Shown: one piece after another, positions 7,426-15,567 of the stretch
Position numbering within the stretch: the stretch's first letter is position 1
Layout of the letters: each line of letters starts with the position of its first letter
Source of the DNA: Chitinophagales bacterium
GTDB taxonomy: Bacteria > Bacteroidota > Bacteroidia > Chitinophagales > Saprospiraceae
Length of the DNA stretch: 52,486 nucleotides
Direction: 5' to 3'
NCBI GenBank assembly: GCA_013297745.1
Contig: JAAFIM010000022.1
Coordinates: 1-52,486 of the forward strand
The notes under the pieces: generated by a model
Told to the model about the DNA's origin: nothing
The model's database searches: none
Seen by the model: only the letters and a program-made list of their open reading frames with translations
Position numbers and translations under genes: made by a program

Positions 7426-9171
7426 TTATAATTTTTTGAAAGTTAGGCTATGGCGGCGGTCGCCGTTTTTGATTTCTATATAATAAACCCCTGTGATTAA
7501 AAAATCTACATTTAAGGATAAAATACGTTCAAAATTAGCCATTTGTTGCCAGATAGGTTGTCCCAAAGGATTATAAATGGTAATGGTGGTCTGTGTGCCC
7601 ATATTTTCTGGCGAGATAAGCACTACATTAGATTGGGCAGGATTTGGATATAATCTAATTTTTTCTGTATCAATATCATTGGCGAGCAGGTCAGGGCGTA
7701 TGACAGCCAGCGCAGCCCAAGCATTAACCCGCCCATAACCAAAAATATGATTGGGGACGCTTTGAGGGCTAATCCCATTACAAATTTGATAACTGATTAA
7801 AGGATTGGCGGTTTGTTCTAATAATTCTGAAATTCTATCCACGTCACCAGCCAAAGTGGGGTCGGCAGATATTAGCAAAGCCACTAAACCTGCTACGTGA
7901 GGTCCTGCCATACTCGTGCCGCTTGCATTGCTAAAAAATCCCCCTGTTACAGAAGATAATACATTAGTGCCAGGAGCCACCACATTGGGCTTTAGTCTAA
8001 AGCTAGCATCTGAACTCACTGCCCCCCGACTGCTAAAATCTGCTATAGAGTCTGCTTCGTTGCTTGCACCTACGCTAAAACTTTCAGCAAATATAGCGGC
8101 AGGATTGGCTATGCTATTGCATCCAGGACCGTCATTGCCAGCCGATACCACCACCATCACTCCAGTAGCGCGGAGATTAGCTACAGCTATCCGCATAATT
8201 TCAAAGTTATCAGGTTCGCAATTCTCTATTTCGGGGCAACCCCAAGAGTTATTTATCACGTGAGGGGCTAATTCGGGGCGGGGGTTTTGGTTATACAAAT
8301 CTGTGGGCGCGGCAAACCATTCAAAACATTCAATATAAGTGCTAGGCAAACCCCAACCTCTTTCCATATTTCTGCAGCCTATCCATTGGGCTTGTGGTGC
8401 GACGCCTATATGAATATCGTTCATTTTATTGCCTATCATCGTGCCCATAGTGTGAGTGCCATGAGAGCCGTCATCACAGGGGGCTAAAATGCTGTAACCA
8501 CAAGGATTTATACTGTCTGAATTAAGTGGGTGTGGCGTATGTATAGCATCGTGCCAGTGGTAATTGTGGTCAACATTCAAATCATTTTTGCCCCTATATT
8601 GGGGATTTAAGGCGGGATGTAGCCAATCATAACCTGTATCTTGCCCCCCAATGGTAACCCCTTGCCCTAAAATTCCTTTTTCCCAAAGTTTTTGGGCTAA
8701 AATTCGCTCAATCCCCCAAGTTAAGCTATCTGTACCGCTGCGTCTGGCTGGATAATTGGCAATTGGGCTATGGTTTTTTATAGGGGCATTGGGTAAAATG
8801 CGAGCGACTATATCCAATTGGGATAATTCGGCTGCTGTAGAGCTGTCTAATTGGGCTTGGATAGCATTTACCACCCAAAAACGCTGAAACGAAATCCCTT
8901 TATTGGCTAAAATTAAGCAAACGGGAGTCTGTAGCTTGGCTGCTTGTTGTAATTGTTGGTATACAAATTCCGCTTTTTCCGCCTTTTTGCTTATAAATTG
9001 GGCTGCACTTAGGTCGGCTTGATGCGCTAATAAGACAAAACAATTTTGCTGGCTTTTTTGCTGCCATTCTTGGCTAACAATGGGGCTAATTTTAGCATTT
9101 TGGGCTGATAAGTAGGGCGCAAAGCAGCCAATCATAATCAATAAATTTAATTTAGCTAGGGGAAACATAGG
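7426..9171 (-). CDS. Secreted S8 (subtilisin-like) serine protease with T9SS sorting domain
   Basis: A protein of about 581 residues, starting at MFPLAKLNLLIM, the Met that leads straight into the signal peptide (cleavage near YLSAQ). The catalytic triad is complete: Asp in GGQDTGYDW, His in DDGSHGTHTMG, Ser in SGTSMAGPHVAGL, with the oxyanion Asn in VINNSWG. The region before the catalytic domain (about 100 residues) may be a propeptide. The last 75 residues form a T9SS sorting domain (RLYPNPAQ, then IYNPLGQPIWQ, then GVYYIEI). It is expected to be exported by Sec, then through T9SS to the surface or medium. It precedes fabD by 63 bp. Confidence 0.95.
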   Translation of the reverse strand, partial: PMFPLAKLNLLIMIGCFAPYLSAQNAKISPIVSQEWQQKSQQNCFVLLAHQADLSAAQFISKKAEKAEFVYQQLQQAAKLQTPVCLILANKGISFQRFWVVNAIQAQLDSSTAAELSQLDIVARILPNAPIKNHSPIANYPARRSGTDSLTWGIERILAQKLWEKGILGQGVTIGGQDTGYDWLHPALNPQYRGKNDLNVDHNYHWHDAIHTPHPLNSDSINPCGYSILAPCDDGSHGTHTMGTMIGNKMNDIHIGVAPQAQWIGCRNMERGWGLPSTYIECFEWFAAPTDLYNQNPRPELAPHVINNSWGCPEIENCEPDNFEIMRIAVANLRATGVMVVVSAGNDGPGCNSIANPAAIFAESFSVGASNEADSIADFSSRGAVSSDASFRLKPNVVAPGTNVLSSVTGGFFSNASGTSMAGPHVAGLVALLISADPTLAGDVDRISELLEQTANPLISYQICNGISPQSVPNHIFGYGRVNAWAALAVIRPDLLANDIDTEKIRLYPNPAQSNVVLISPENMGTQTTITIYNPLGQPIWQQMANFERILSLNVDFLITGVYYIEIKNGDRRHSLTFKKL

Positions 9172-9309
9172 CGAAAAAAGCTTGTTTTGACCAATATTGG
9201 TGCGCAAAATTAGTAAAATTATACCAAATAGAATTTTTTTAGAATTTTTTTTTCAAAAAACTAATATGTTTTACAAAAAACAACTTTCTTTGCGCCGATT
9301 TAGGTTATA

Positions 9310-10353
9310 ATGTCAATTAAAAATAAAAAAAAAGGGATGAGTGCTGAAAATAATGTGCCTGTAACCAAGACAGACAATAGCTTCCGCTATGCAGTTTTTG
9401 ATGTAATCGACAACGAAGTGACTTCGGATTGGCGGAGTCAGACTGTGGATGGGTTGATTATGTTTTTAATCGTGTTGAGTTTGGCTAGCACAGTAGCCGA
9501 ATCGTTTCAATATATGCGGGATAATTACGACGCATATTTTGATATTTTTGAAAATATAACCTTATTTTTATTCAGTAGCGAATATCTTTTGAGGGTTTGG
9601 ACGGCGGATTATAAATATCCCAACATTAGCAACAACCGTTGGGCTTCGCGTTGGGCGTTTGCTACTTCTGGTAGTGGGGTTATTGATTTTGCGGCTATAT
9701 TTCCGCTGTTTATGAATTTATTAGTGCCTACTTTTTTTGACTTAGATTTGCGCTTTATACGCATTTTGAAAGTAACGCGTATGTTGAGGGTGCTAAAATT
9801 GAGTAGTTTTACCCGTTCGGTGATGGTGGTGGGGGATGTATTTTATGAAAAACGGTATGAATTGGGCGTTACCTTATTTACCACATTTATAGTGATGTTG
9901 GTGGCAAGTACGATGATGTATTATGTGGAGCATGACGCCCCTTACAACTTAGAAAATGGCAAATTTACCAATATCATTTCTACCATGTGGTGGTCGGTGG
10001 CAACATTAACCACTGTGGGTTATGGGGATATTTATCCAGTGACTCCGTGGGGGCAGTTTGTGGGGAGTATTATAGCGGTGTTGGGTTTGGGTATAGTGGC
10101 ACTGCCTACAGCGATAATTGGGGCTGCATTTATAGAAAAAATAGAAAAGCAGCAAGAGGAACTGCGGTTGGAGGAAGAAAAAAAAATGATACAAGATGCT
10201 ATAGAAGAAGCGGAACAACATAAAATAAATGGCACTAAACCAGATGATTTTGCTAATTCAGCCCAGCATGATAAATGTATGTTGAGATTTGGGCATGAGT
10301 TTATTTTTTGTCCTTATTGTGGCAAAAATTTGCAGCAGCACAAAAAACATTAA
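9310..10353 (+). CDS. Voltage-gated potassium channel with zinc-ribbon-like C-terminus
   Basis: A 347-residue six-helix channel. The voltage sensor S4 is visible as RFIRILKVTRMLRVLKL, with basic residues every third position, and the selectivity filter as TTVGYGD between S5 and S6. This is the standard ion transporter family (Kv-like); K+ selectivity follows from the filter. After S6 comes a charged helical stretch (about 275-305), then a short tail with C...FCPYCG and nearby histidines, resembling a zinc ribbon. That tail is not a usual part of bacterial Kv channels as I know them. It is monocistronic with its own terminator. Confidence 0.93.
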   Translation: MSIKNKKKGMSAENNVPVTKTDNSFRYAVFDVIDNEVTSDWRSQTVDGLIMFLIVLSLASTVAESFQYMRDNYDAYFDIFENITLFLFSSEYLLRVWTADYKYPNISNNRWASRWAFATSGSGVIDFAAIFPLFMNLLVPTFFDLDLRFIRILKVTRMLRVLKLSSFTRSVMVVGDVFYEKRYELGVTLFTTFIVMLVASTMMYYVEHDAPYNLENGKFTNIISTMWWSVATLTTVGYGDIYPVTPWGQFVGSIIAVLGLGIVALPTAIIGAAFIEKIEKQQEELRLEEEKKMIQDAIEEAEQHKINGTKPDDFANSAQHDKCMLRFGHEFIFCPYCGKNLQQHKKH

Positions 10354-10369
10354 GTACGATATTGGGATA

Positions 10370-10413
10370 AAAACAGCAGTTTTTCTTATTAGGAAAGCTG
10401 CTGTTTTTTTTTA
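10370..10413. terminator. Bidirectional intrinsic terminator
   Basis: Stem aaaacagcag...ctgctgtttt with a partly paired inner tttttc/gaaa, then a T run. It lies between the convergent channel and nucleotidyltransferase genes. Confidence 0.85.
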
Positions 10414-10421
10414 TTCTGAAT

Positions 10422-11423
10422 TTAAACAGAAAAATCAATTTGGGTATTATCGCCTATATTTAAAGTTTGGCTTACGCCCCTGATAGCTGCATCATTACCA
10501 ACCAAAGACTTGTTTAAAACAGCATCTTCGATAGCTGCAAAATTGCCAATAATAGAGTTTTTTATAATCGTATTTTTTAGGCTGCTGTTATCGCCTATAG
10601 AAACATTGGGGCCAATAATAGAATTTTGTATTTGGCAATTTTCGCCGATATACACAGGCGGGATAATAATAGTATGGGGAAATTGTTGGGTGAGGGGATT
10701 TTTATAACTTGCCCGTTTCAATAATAAAGCGTTGGTTTCTAATAAAATTTCTTTGCGCCCACAATCATACCAAACATCAACCTGCAAACTGTGGAAAACC
10801 ACCCCTTTTTCTATCATCAACATCAACGCGTCTGTGAGTTGATATTCGTTGCGGGTGCGCAAATCTTGGCTGATGATATGTTGCAAACAGTCAAACAATA
10901 ACCCTACTTCGTTGATTTTGTACAAACCTATCAGGGCAAGATTAGATTTGGGAATTTTGGGTTTTTCTACCAAACGGCGTACAATCCCTTGTTCGTTGAG
11001 TTCGGCTACCCCAAAATTGCGCGGGTCTTCCACTTTTTTCATCGCCAAGCAAGAATGTGGTGAATTGAGCAACAGACTTAAATCGCAATCAAAAATAATA
11101 TCTCCCAACACTATAAATAATTCTTTGTCTTGCTCAACTTGGGCTTTAGCTGACCAGATGGCATGTCCCAAACCCAATCTTTGTTCTTGATAAACAAATT
11201 CTATGGGTGCTTGAGGATAAGTTTTTTCCACATATTCGCGAATTTTATCCCCCAGATAACCAATTACCAACACAATTTGTTCTAATTTTTCCAACTCCAA
11301 AAGTTGGTCTATTATTGTGGTCAAAATGGTTTTGCCTGCTACAGGTATAAGTGGTTTGGGTTGGGTATAAGTGTGGGGGCGCAAGCGGGTGCCCGCTCCA
11401 GCTACAGGGATGATAACTTTCAT
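10422..11423 (-). CDS. Sugar-phosphate nucleotidyltransferase with left-handed beta-helix tail
   Basis: A 333-residue enzyme starting at MKVIIPVAGAGTRLRPHTY; 25 upstream codons are open but not part of the family. The N-terminal nucleotide-binding signature GAGTRLRP...QPKPLIPVAGK and the metal-site region VLGDIIFD are clear. From about residue 250 there are hexapeptide repeats (IGENCQI, IGPNVSIGDNSS, IGNFAAIEDA) forming a left-handed beta-helix. The family makes NDP-sugars such as dTDP- or UDP-glucose from sugar-1-phosphates for cell-envelope polysaccharides. The exact sugar cannot be told from sequence alone. It is transcribed alone. Confidence 0.9.
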   Translation of the reverse strand: MKVIIPVAGAGTRLRPHTYTQPKPLIPVAGKTILTTIIDQLLELEKLEQIVLVIGYLGDKIREYVEKTYPQAPIEFVYQEQRLGLGHAIWSAKAQVEQDKELFIVLGDIIFDCDLSLLLNSPHSCLAMKKVEDPRNFGVAELNEQGIVRRLVEKPKIPKSNLALIGLYKINEVGLLFDCLQHIISQDLRTRNEYQLTDALMLMIEKGVVFHSLQVDVWYDCGRKEILLETNALLLKRASYKNPLTQQFPHTIIIPPVYIGENCQIQNSIIGPNVSIGDNSSLKNTIIKNSIIGNFAAIEDAVLNKSLVGNDAAIRGVSQTLNIGDNTQIDFSV

Positions 11424-11472
11424 ATTTTTTGGATGGAAAAGTTGTTTTGGGCACAAAGTTAGCAAAAAGTTG

Positions 11473-11480
11473 TATATTTG
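11473..11480 (+). promoter_or_regulatory. Candidate Bacteroidota -7 box before the mutase subunit gene
   Basis: TATATTTG fits TAnnTTTG and lies 53 bp before the start at 11534. A TTTG occurs upstream at 11446-11449, but the spacing (23 bp) is longer than the usual 19. Confidence 0.4.
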
Positions 11481-11533
11481 CGCTTTATATTTTAGCACAA
11501 AAGTTTTTTTTATAGATAAAAATTAATAATTAT

Positions 11534-12607
11534 ATGAACGATTTATTCGCAGAGTTTGAACCTACAACTTACGCCGATTGGGAACAATTATTAGCCAAAG
11601 CCTTGAAAGGCAAAAGTTTGGATAGCTTAGATTGGCAATTTGATGAGCATTTACGCTTGAAGCCTTTGTACAGAACCGCGCAAAATGCCGAACCTATATA
11701 TTCTTCAAAATCAGCAAATTGGGCAATTGGCGAACGGTTTGAATGGACAGCCCAAGATTTGGCGGGCGAAAAATCCACATTTTTGCAGGCTTTACAAAAT
11801 GGCGCACAAGTGGCCGAAATTCATCTCCATCCCGCCGCAATCCCACATTTGGGACACTATTTGGAGGGGGTTTGGTTGGATATGATTGACATTAATTGGT
11901 GTTTTGCGCAGTTGGCTGATTTTGACCTTTTTTTGAACTTTTGCAAGAAAAATGGATTAAATCTGCAAATTAAAGGCTGTTTTTTGTTTGAAAATTTAAC
12001 TTTAGAGGCACAATTTACGTTATATCAACAACACAAAAACGATTTTCCAAAAGTTTGTTTTTTTAATATCGCTATTGATTCGAGCAGCGAAGGCAGCCGC
12101 GCTGAAAAATTGGCACAAATGTTGCTTTCTATTTACAAAGTTTATCAATTCTTGGGCACTATGCAACAAGTGTCTGCCGAGTTGCGGCTTGGATGGAGTG
12201 TTGGGGCTTCTTTTTGGATAGAAATAGCCCAAATTAGAGCGGTTAAAAAATTATGGGTTGCTTTGTGCCAAAGTTTGGATGAACACACAAGTTACCCCAG
12301 CATACAAGCTGAAACTCAAACTTGCATTAGCGAGAACGAACATTATAACCAAATCGTGGCTGCTGCTCAAGGTTTGTCGGCTGCTATAGGTCGGGTGGAT
12401 GTACTCACCGTTTGCCCCCGTGGAGGTTGGGCGAATGTCAGCGAACAAGCGCGCCGTTTGGCTAGAAATATACAACATATCTTAATCGAAGAATGCCATA
12501 TTAATGCTATAGCTGATGCTGCGGCTGGTTCTTTTTACTTAGAAAATGCAACCCAACAATTGATAGAAAATGCTTGGGCTTTATTTAGAAAAAAAATTGA
12601 AAATTAG
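11534..12607 (+). CDS. mutA: Methylmalonyl-CoA mutase small (beta) subunit, short form
   Basis: A 357-residue protein that opens with LFAEFEPTTYADWEQLLAKALKG, typical of the small subunit, and ends with RLARNIQHILIEECHINAIADAAAGSFYLE, matching the barrel end of the mutase family. It lacks the C-terminal cobalamin-binding (Rossmann-like) domain. In well-studied heterodimers the small subunit does not bind B12 but stabilises the catalytic subunit, which converts methylmalonyl-CoA and succinyl-CoA. The large subunit gene is usually next door; here the next gene is an unrelated VWA protein, so the partner must lie elsewhere. Confidence 0.82.
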   Translation: MNDLFAEFEPTTYADWEQLLAKALKGKSLDSLDWQFDEHLRLKPLYRTAQNAEPIYSSKSANWAIGERFEWTAQDLAGEKSTFLQALQNGAQVAEIHLHPAAIPHLGHYLEGVWLDMIDINWCFAQLADFDLFLNFCKKNGLNLQIKGCFLFENLTLEAQFTLYQQHKNDFPKVCFFNIAIDSSSEGSRAEKLAQMLLSIYKVYQFLGTMQQVSAELRLGWSVGASFWIEIAQIRAVKKLWVALCQSLDEHTSYPSIQAETQTCISENEHYNQIVAAAQGLSAAIGRVDVLTVCPRGGWANVSEQARRLARNIQHILIEECHINAIADAAAGSFYLENATQQLIENAWALFRKKIEN

Positions 12608-12652
12608 TTTTTTTTATCCCACAATGTTTATTTGCCGTTAAAACAGCAGACC

Positions 12653-14395
12653 ATGAAAAACTACTTGCTAATACTTTTTAATATCTGGGGGCTTTGTTTA
12701 CAACCTACACCAACTCAAGCCCAAACTTTACTCTTGGATAGCAATTTATGTAAGGCATTGAATAATTATGTTATTTTTTCTAATGAGGTGGTGCAAGCTA
12801 CGGGGCTGATGTACGAAGATTTTGAACAAATTAACCTACAAATGAATGCTTTTTTAGAAAAAAAAATAGTTATTCCCAATTACGACAAAATTGATGTATT
12901 GGGTAATTATGATTTATTCGCCGAATTGCCAAAAGATTTATACAGCCAGATTTACCAAACCAATGTTTTTATCCCAGCCCCACGCCGAAAACAGTTGTAT
13001 GATTTAATCAATCAAACCCATACCGTAATGGAAAAAATAGACGGATTGAGGGTAAGTTTTGCCAATTATATCAATAACGGGGGGTACAAAAAAGATAGCT
13101 TATTGAATAAAGGTTATAATTATCTCCAACAGGTAGAGTTGGCTTATATAGATTTATTTATTTTACAACAGCGTTTGCATCAAAATATAGCCAGTTTGGT
13201 GGCTGTAGCCCAAAAAGACGCTAAAAACGAAGCGGATTTGGCATTAATACAACAATTTTATCCGTTGATTGGACAAGCGCAGCAGCTTTTTTTTAGTATT
13301 AAAAACAACAACCCAGCTCAAGATTTGCGGCGGCAAAATGTGGATTTTTCCAGCTCAATTTTGTCTTTGCGTCAAAATGAAAAAAAATTATTGGCTCACC
13401 AACCCCCTAAAGATAGCTCTGCTTTTTGTTATCATAAGCGTTTTGATACCATTTTATACCGAGCGCAGCGCATTTCCGAAGTGGTTTTGGACTATGGACA
13501 AAATACCCAAAAGTATCAAAATTTAGCCCATAAACCTTACTTTTATTATTATAATCAAGAATTGATTTGGTTGCACAATCGCCCTAATGATGGGTTGGTT
13601 ATCGCTTACAATAAAATGCTTACGGCTATGGGCGAAAATTGGGTTTTGGGTTGCGAACTGCCTTTTAGCTTTGAAGTTTTATACCCCAATTTGCCCGCTT
13701 TTGATAAATACCGCGAAAATTTTGAAATGCCAGACCCAGCCGAATTGGCGCGTATTTGGCAACAAAGACAGGACAGTTTGAGAGCGGATAGTTTGCGCCT
13801 CGCCAACGAACCCGCCAAGCTTGGGGATAAATCCTTAAAAGGTTTTGCTACCAATAACCTAATTTTTCTAATAGATGTGTCCTCTTCTATGGCAGCAGCG
13901 CAGAAATTGCCCTTGTTCAAAAAATCGTTACAGGCGTTATTGCCGATATTGAGAAGTGAGGATTTGATAACGATAATTACTTACTCGGGCAAGGCTAAAT
14001 TGGTTTTACCCCCCACGAGCGGCAGCAATCAAGAGCAGATTTTGCAAGTGATAGGAGAACTGAACATACAAGGGCTTTCGGATGCTGAAGCGGGCTTAAC
14101 TTTAGGGTACGAAACGGCGTTCAAAACCTTTATCAAGGGGGGAAATAACCGCATTTTGTTGGTAACAGACGGTAAGTTTGAAATCTCGCGCAAAATCCGC
14201 AATTTGATTAAAAAAGGGCGCAAAAACTCACTGTTTCTGAGCGCGTTTTACTTTGATGAGAAAGAATTTAAAGGTAATAAAGATAATTTAATCCCATTAA
14301 CCGAAATTGGCGGGGGTAATTATCGCTACATACAACCCGATAACGCAGAACAAACTTTGTTGATAGAAGCGCAAAGTTTTAGAAAATCTAATTGA
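12653..14395 (+). CDS. Secreted protein with C-terminal von Willebrand factor A domain
   Basis: A 580-residue protein starting at MKNYLLILFNIWG, giving a signal peptide that ends near TPTQAQ; seven upstream codons would spoil it. Residues about 25-370 have no recognisable domain and look mainly helical. The VWA domain lies at about 395-575: NNLIFLIDVSSSM gives the metal-ion site DxSxS, with later Thr/Ser and LLVTDGKF completing it. VWA domains bind ligands or partner proteins through a divalent metal. It is probably periplasmic or surface exposed; no lipobox or T9SS tail is present. Target unknown. Confidence 0.85.
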   Translation: MKNYLLILFNIWGLCLQPTPTQAQTLLLDSNLCKALNNYVIFSNEVVQATGLMYEDFEQINLQMNAFLEKKIVIPNYDKIDVLGNYDLFAELPKDLYSQIYQTNVFIPAPRRKQLYDLINQTHTVMEKIDGLRVSFANYINNGGYKKDSLLNKGYNYLQQVELAYIDLFILQQRLHQNIASLVAVAQKDAKNEADLALIQQFYPLIGQAQQLFFSIKNNNPAQDLRRQNVDFSSSILSLRQNEKKLLAHQPPKDSSAFCYHKRFDTILYRAQRISEVVLDYGQNTQKYQNLAHKPYFYYYNQELIWLHNRPNDGLVIAYNKMLTAMGENWVLGCELPFSFEVLYPNLPAFDKYRENFEMPDPAELARIWQQRQDSLRADSLRLANEPAKLGDKSLKGFATNNLIFLIDVSSSMAAAQKLPLFKKSLQALLPILRSEDLITIITYSGKAKLVLPPTSGSNQEQILQVIGELNIQGLSDAEAGLTLGYETAFKTFIKGGNNRILLVTDGKFEISRKIRNLIKKGRKNSLFLSAFYFDEKEFKGNKDNLIPLTEIGGGNYRYIQPDNAEQTLLIEAQSFRKSN

Positions 14396-14563
14396 TTATT
14401 TTTTATCGTGGATATTTATTGTAGAGACGTTGCATTTAGAACGAACAAATGATTATTTTTTATTGTGGATATTCACAGTAGAGACGTTGCATTTAAAATG
14501 CACAAATGATTATTTTTTATTGTGGATATTCACAGTAGAGACGTTGCATTGCAACGTCTCTAC
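14394..14563. repeat. Three 57-bp direct repeats ending in a perfect hairpin, upstream of RAYT
   Basis: Units start at 14394, 14451 and 14508, each reading gattattttttat-gtggatatt-gtagagacgttgcat. The last ends in a perfect palindrome: a 14-bp arm gtagagacgttgca, a single t, and its complement tgcaacgtctctac (14535-14563). The first two units lack the complementary arm and run into related but unpaired sequence (tttagaacg, tttaaaatg). The array directly precedes a REP-associated tyrosine transposase gene, the type of enzyme known to act on such palindromes. Confidence 0.9.
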
Positions 14564-14591
14564 TTATTTATGGAAAAAAATTATTGATATT

Positions 14592-15122
14592 ATGGAAAAA
14601 TGGAAAAATAAATATCGCATATTATCCACGCGCGCTACTTGGTGGGATTATAGCGGCGAAGGCACATATTTTATAACAATTTGTACGATAAATAGGGTTC
14701 ATTATTTTGGTAATTGTAACCAAGAAAAGATGAAATTATCTGCATTGGGAGCTATAGTGCAAGGATTTTGGTATGAAATCCCCAAACATTTTCCTTTTGT
14801 AGATTTAGGGGAATTTATAGTTATGCCCAATCATATACACGGAATAATTAGCGTTAAAAAAGATGAAAATCAACCAGTTGTCAACGAAAAAAGTACTTTT
14901 TATTCAAAAATATCCCCCAAAAAAGGTTCTGTGGCGAGTGTAATACGCTCTTTTAAGTCAGTTTGTAGCAAGTGTATTCGCGAAAATTTCCCCCAACTCG
15001 GATTTGGTTGGCAGCCACTTTATTGGGATAACATCATTCAAAATGAACCTGCGTTTGAAAAAATATCAAATTATATTATAAACAATCCTGCAAATTGGGA
15101 AAAAGATAAATTTTATACCTAA
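14592..15122 (+). CDS. REP-associated tyrosine transposase (RAYT, IS200-like)
   Basis: A 176-residue protein when started at MEKWKNKYRIL (14592). A longer open frame from 14430 is only translated repeat DNA (the same 16-residue string occurs twice), so I reject it. The single-strand transposase motifs are present: the metal-binding pair in MPNHIHGII and the catalytic tyrosine in ISNYIINNPANW. RAYT proteins cut and join single-stranded DNA at REP-type palindromes and are usually single-copy domesticated genes. The matching hairpin lies 29 bp upstream. Downstream is an unrelated hypothetical gene. Confidence 0.9.
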   Translation: MEKWKNKYRILSTRATWWDYSGEGTYFITICTINRVHYFGNCNQEKMKLSALGAIVQGFWYEIPKHFPFVDLGEFIVMPNHIHGIISVKKDENQPVVNEKSTFYSKISPKKGSVASVIRSFKSVCSKCIRENFPQLGFGWQPLYWDNIIQNEPAFEKISNYIINNPANWEKDKFYT

Positions 15123-15148
15123 ATTAGCCTATTTCAATAAAAAACACT

Positions 15149-15156
15149 TACCTTTG
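15149..15156 (+). promoter_or_regulatory. Bacteroidota -7 promoter box
   Basis: TACCTTTG, a perfect TAnnTTTG followed by cg, 17 bp before the start of the hypothetical gene at 15173. No convincing TTTG is seen 19 bp further upstream. It probably drives 15173 and tyrS. Confidence 0.6.
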
Positions 15157-15172
15157 CGAAAAATTTTAAAAT

Positions 15173-15541
15173 ATGCAAACAGCAACCATTACACAACTCA
15201 AAGACTATATCGTCGACCAAATTAAGGAAATGCAGAACTCGTCATTTGTTTATCAAATAATTGACGAAACAACGTATTCTTCTAATTTGTATAGCGTAAT
15301 ATCGAACTCTGACCTCTATCCAGAATTTGCACAAGATGTAAAATACGGCTATTGGCCGCTTCTTAATACCACTTTTCCAAATGGAAAAAAAACCAAGAGT
15401 GGCTACATTGCGTGGAAATTTCCGTTGTCGGATAAAGCTGGAGTAATAAGATGTATAGACAATTTTAATAACGAACAACAAAAAGACACTACAAATGATG
15501 ATGAGGAATTTTTCTATATTATTACTGCTCATCACAAATAA
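15173..15541 (+). CDS. Hypothetical protein, 122 aa
   Basis: I do not recognise this protein. It is acidic at the C-terminus (TTNDDEEFFY), has no signal peptide or membrane segment, and contains aromatic-rich stretches (KYGYWPLLNTTFPNG, GYIAWKFPL). It is probably cytoplasmic. A -7 promoter box lies just upstream and tyrS begins 26 bp after its stop, so the two are probably co-transcribed. It stands directly after the RAYT gene, which raises the chance of local rearrangement, but its composition is like that of its neighbours. Confidence 0.65.
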   Translation: MQTATITQLKDYIVDQIKEMQNSSFVYQIIDETTYSSNLYSVISNSDLYPEFAQDVKYGYWPLLNTTFPNGKKTKSGYIAWKFPLSDKAGVIRCIDNFNNEQQKDTTNDDEEFFYIITAHHK

Positions 15542-15567
15542 CTAACTCACATTTATAAATTAAAAAT

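Noticed and set aside
9987-10235. Several open frames inside the K+ channel gene
   Set aside because: Shadow frames of a strongly supported coding sequence with the selectivity filter at this site.
14430-14591. N-terminal extension of the RAYT gene
   Set aside because: The extra 54 codons are translated 57-bp repeats and are absent from the family's usual start.
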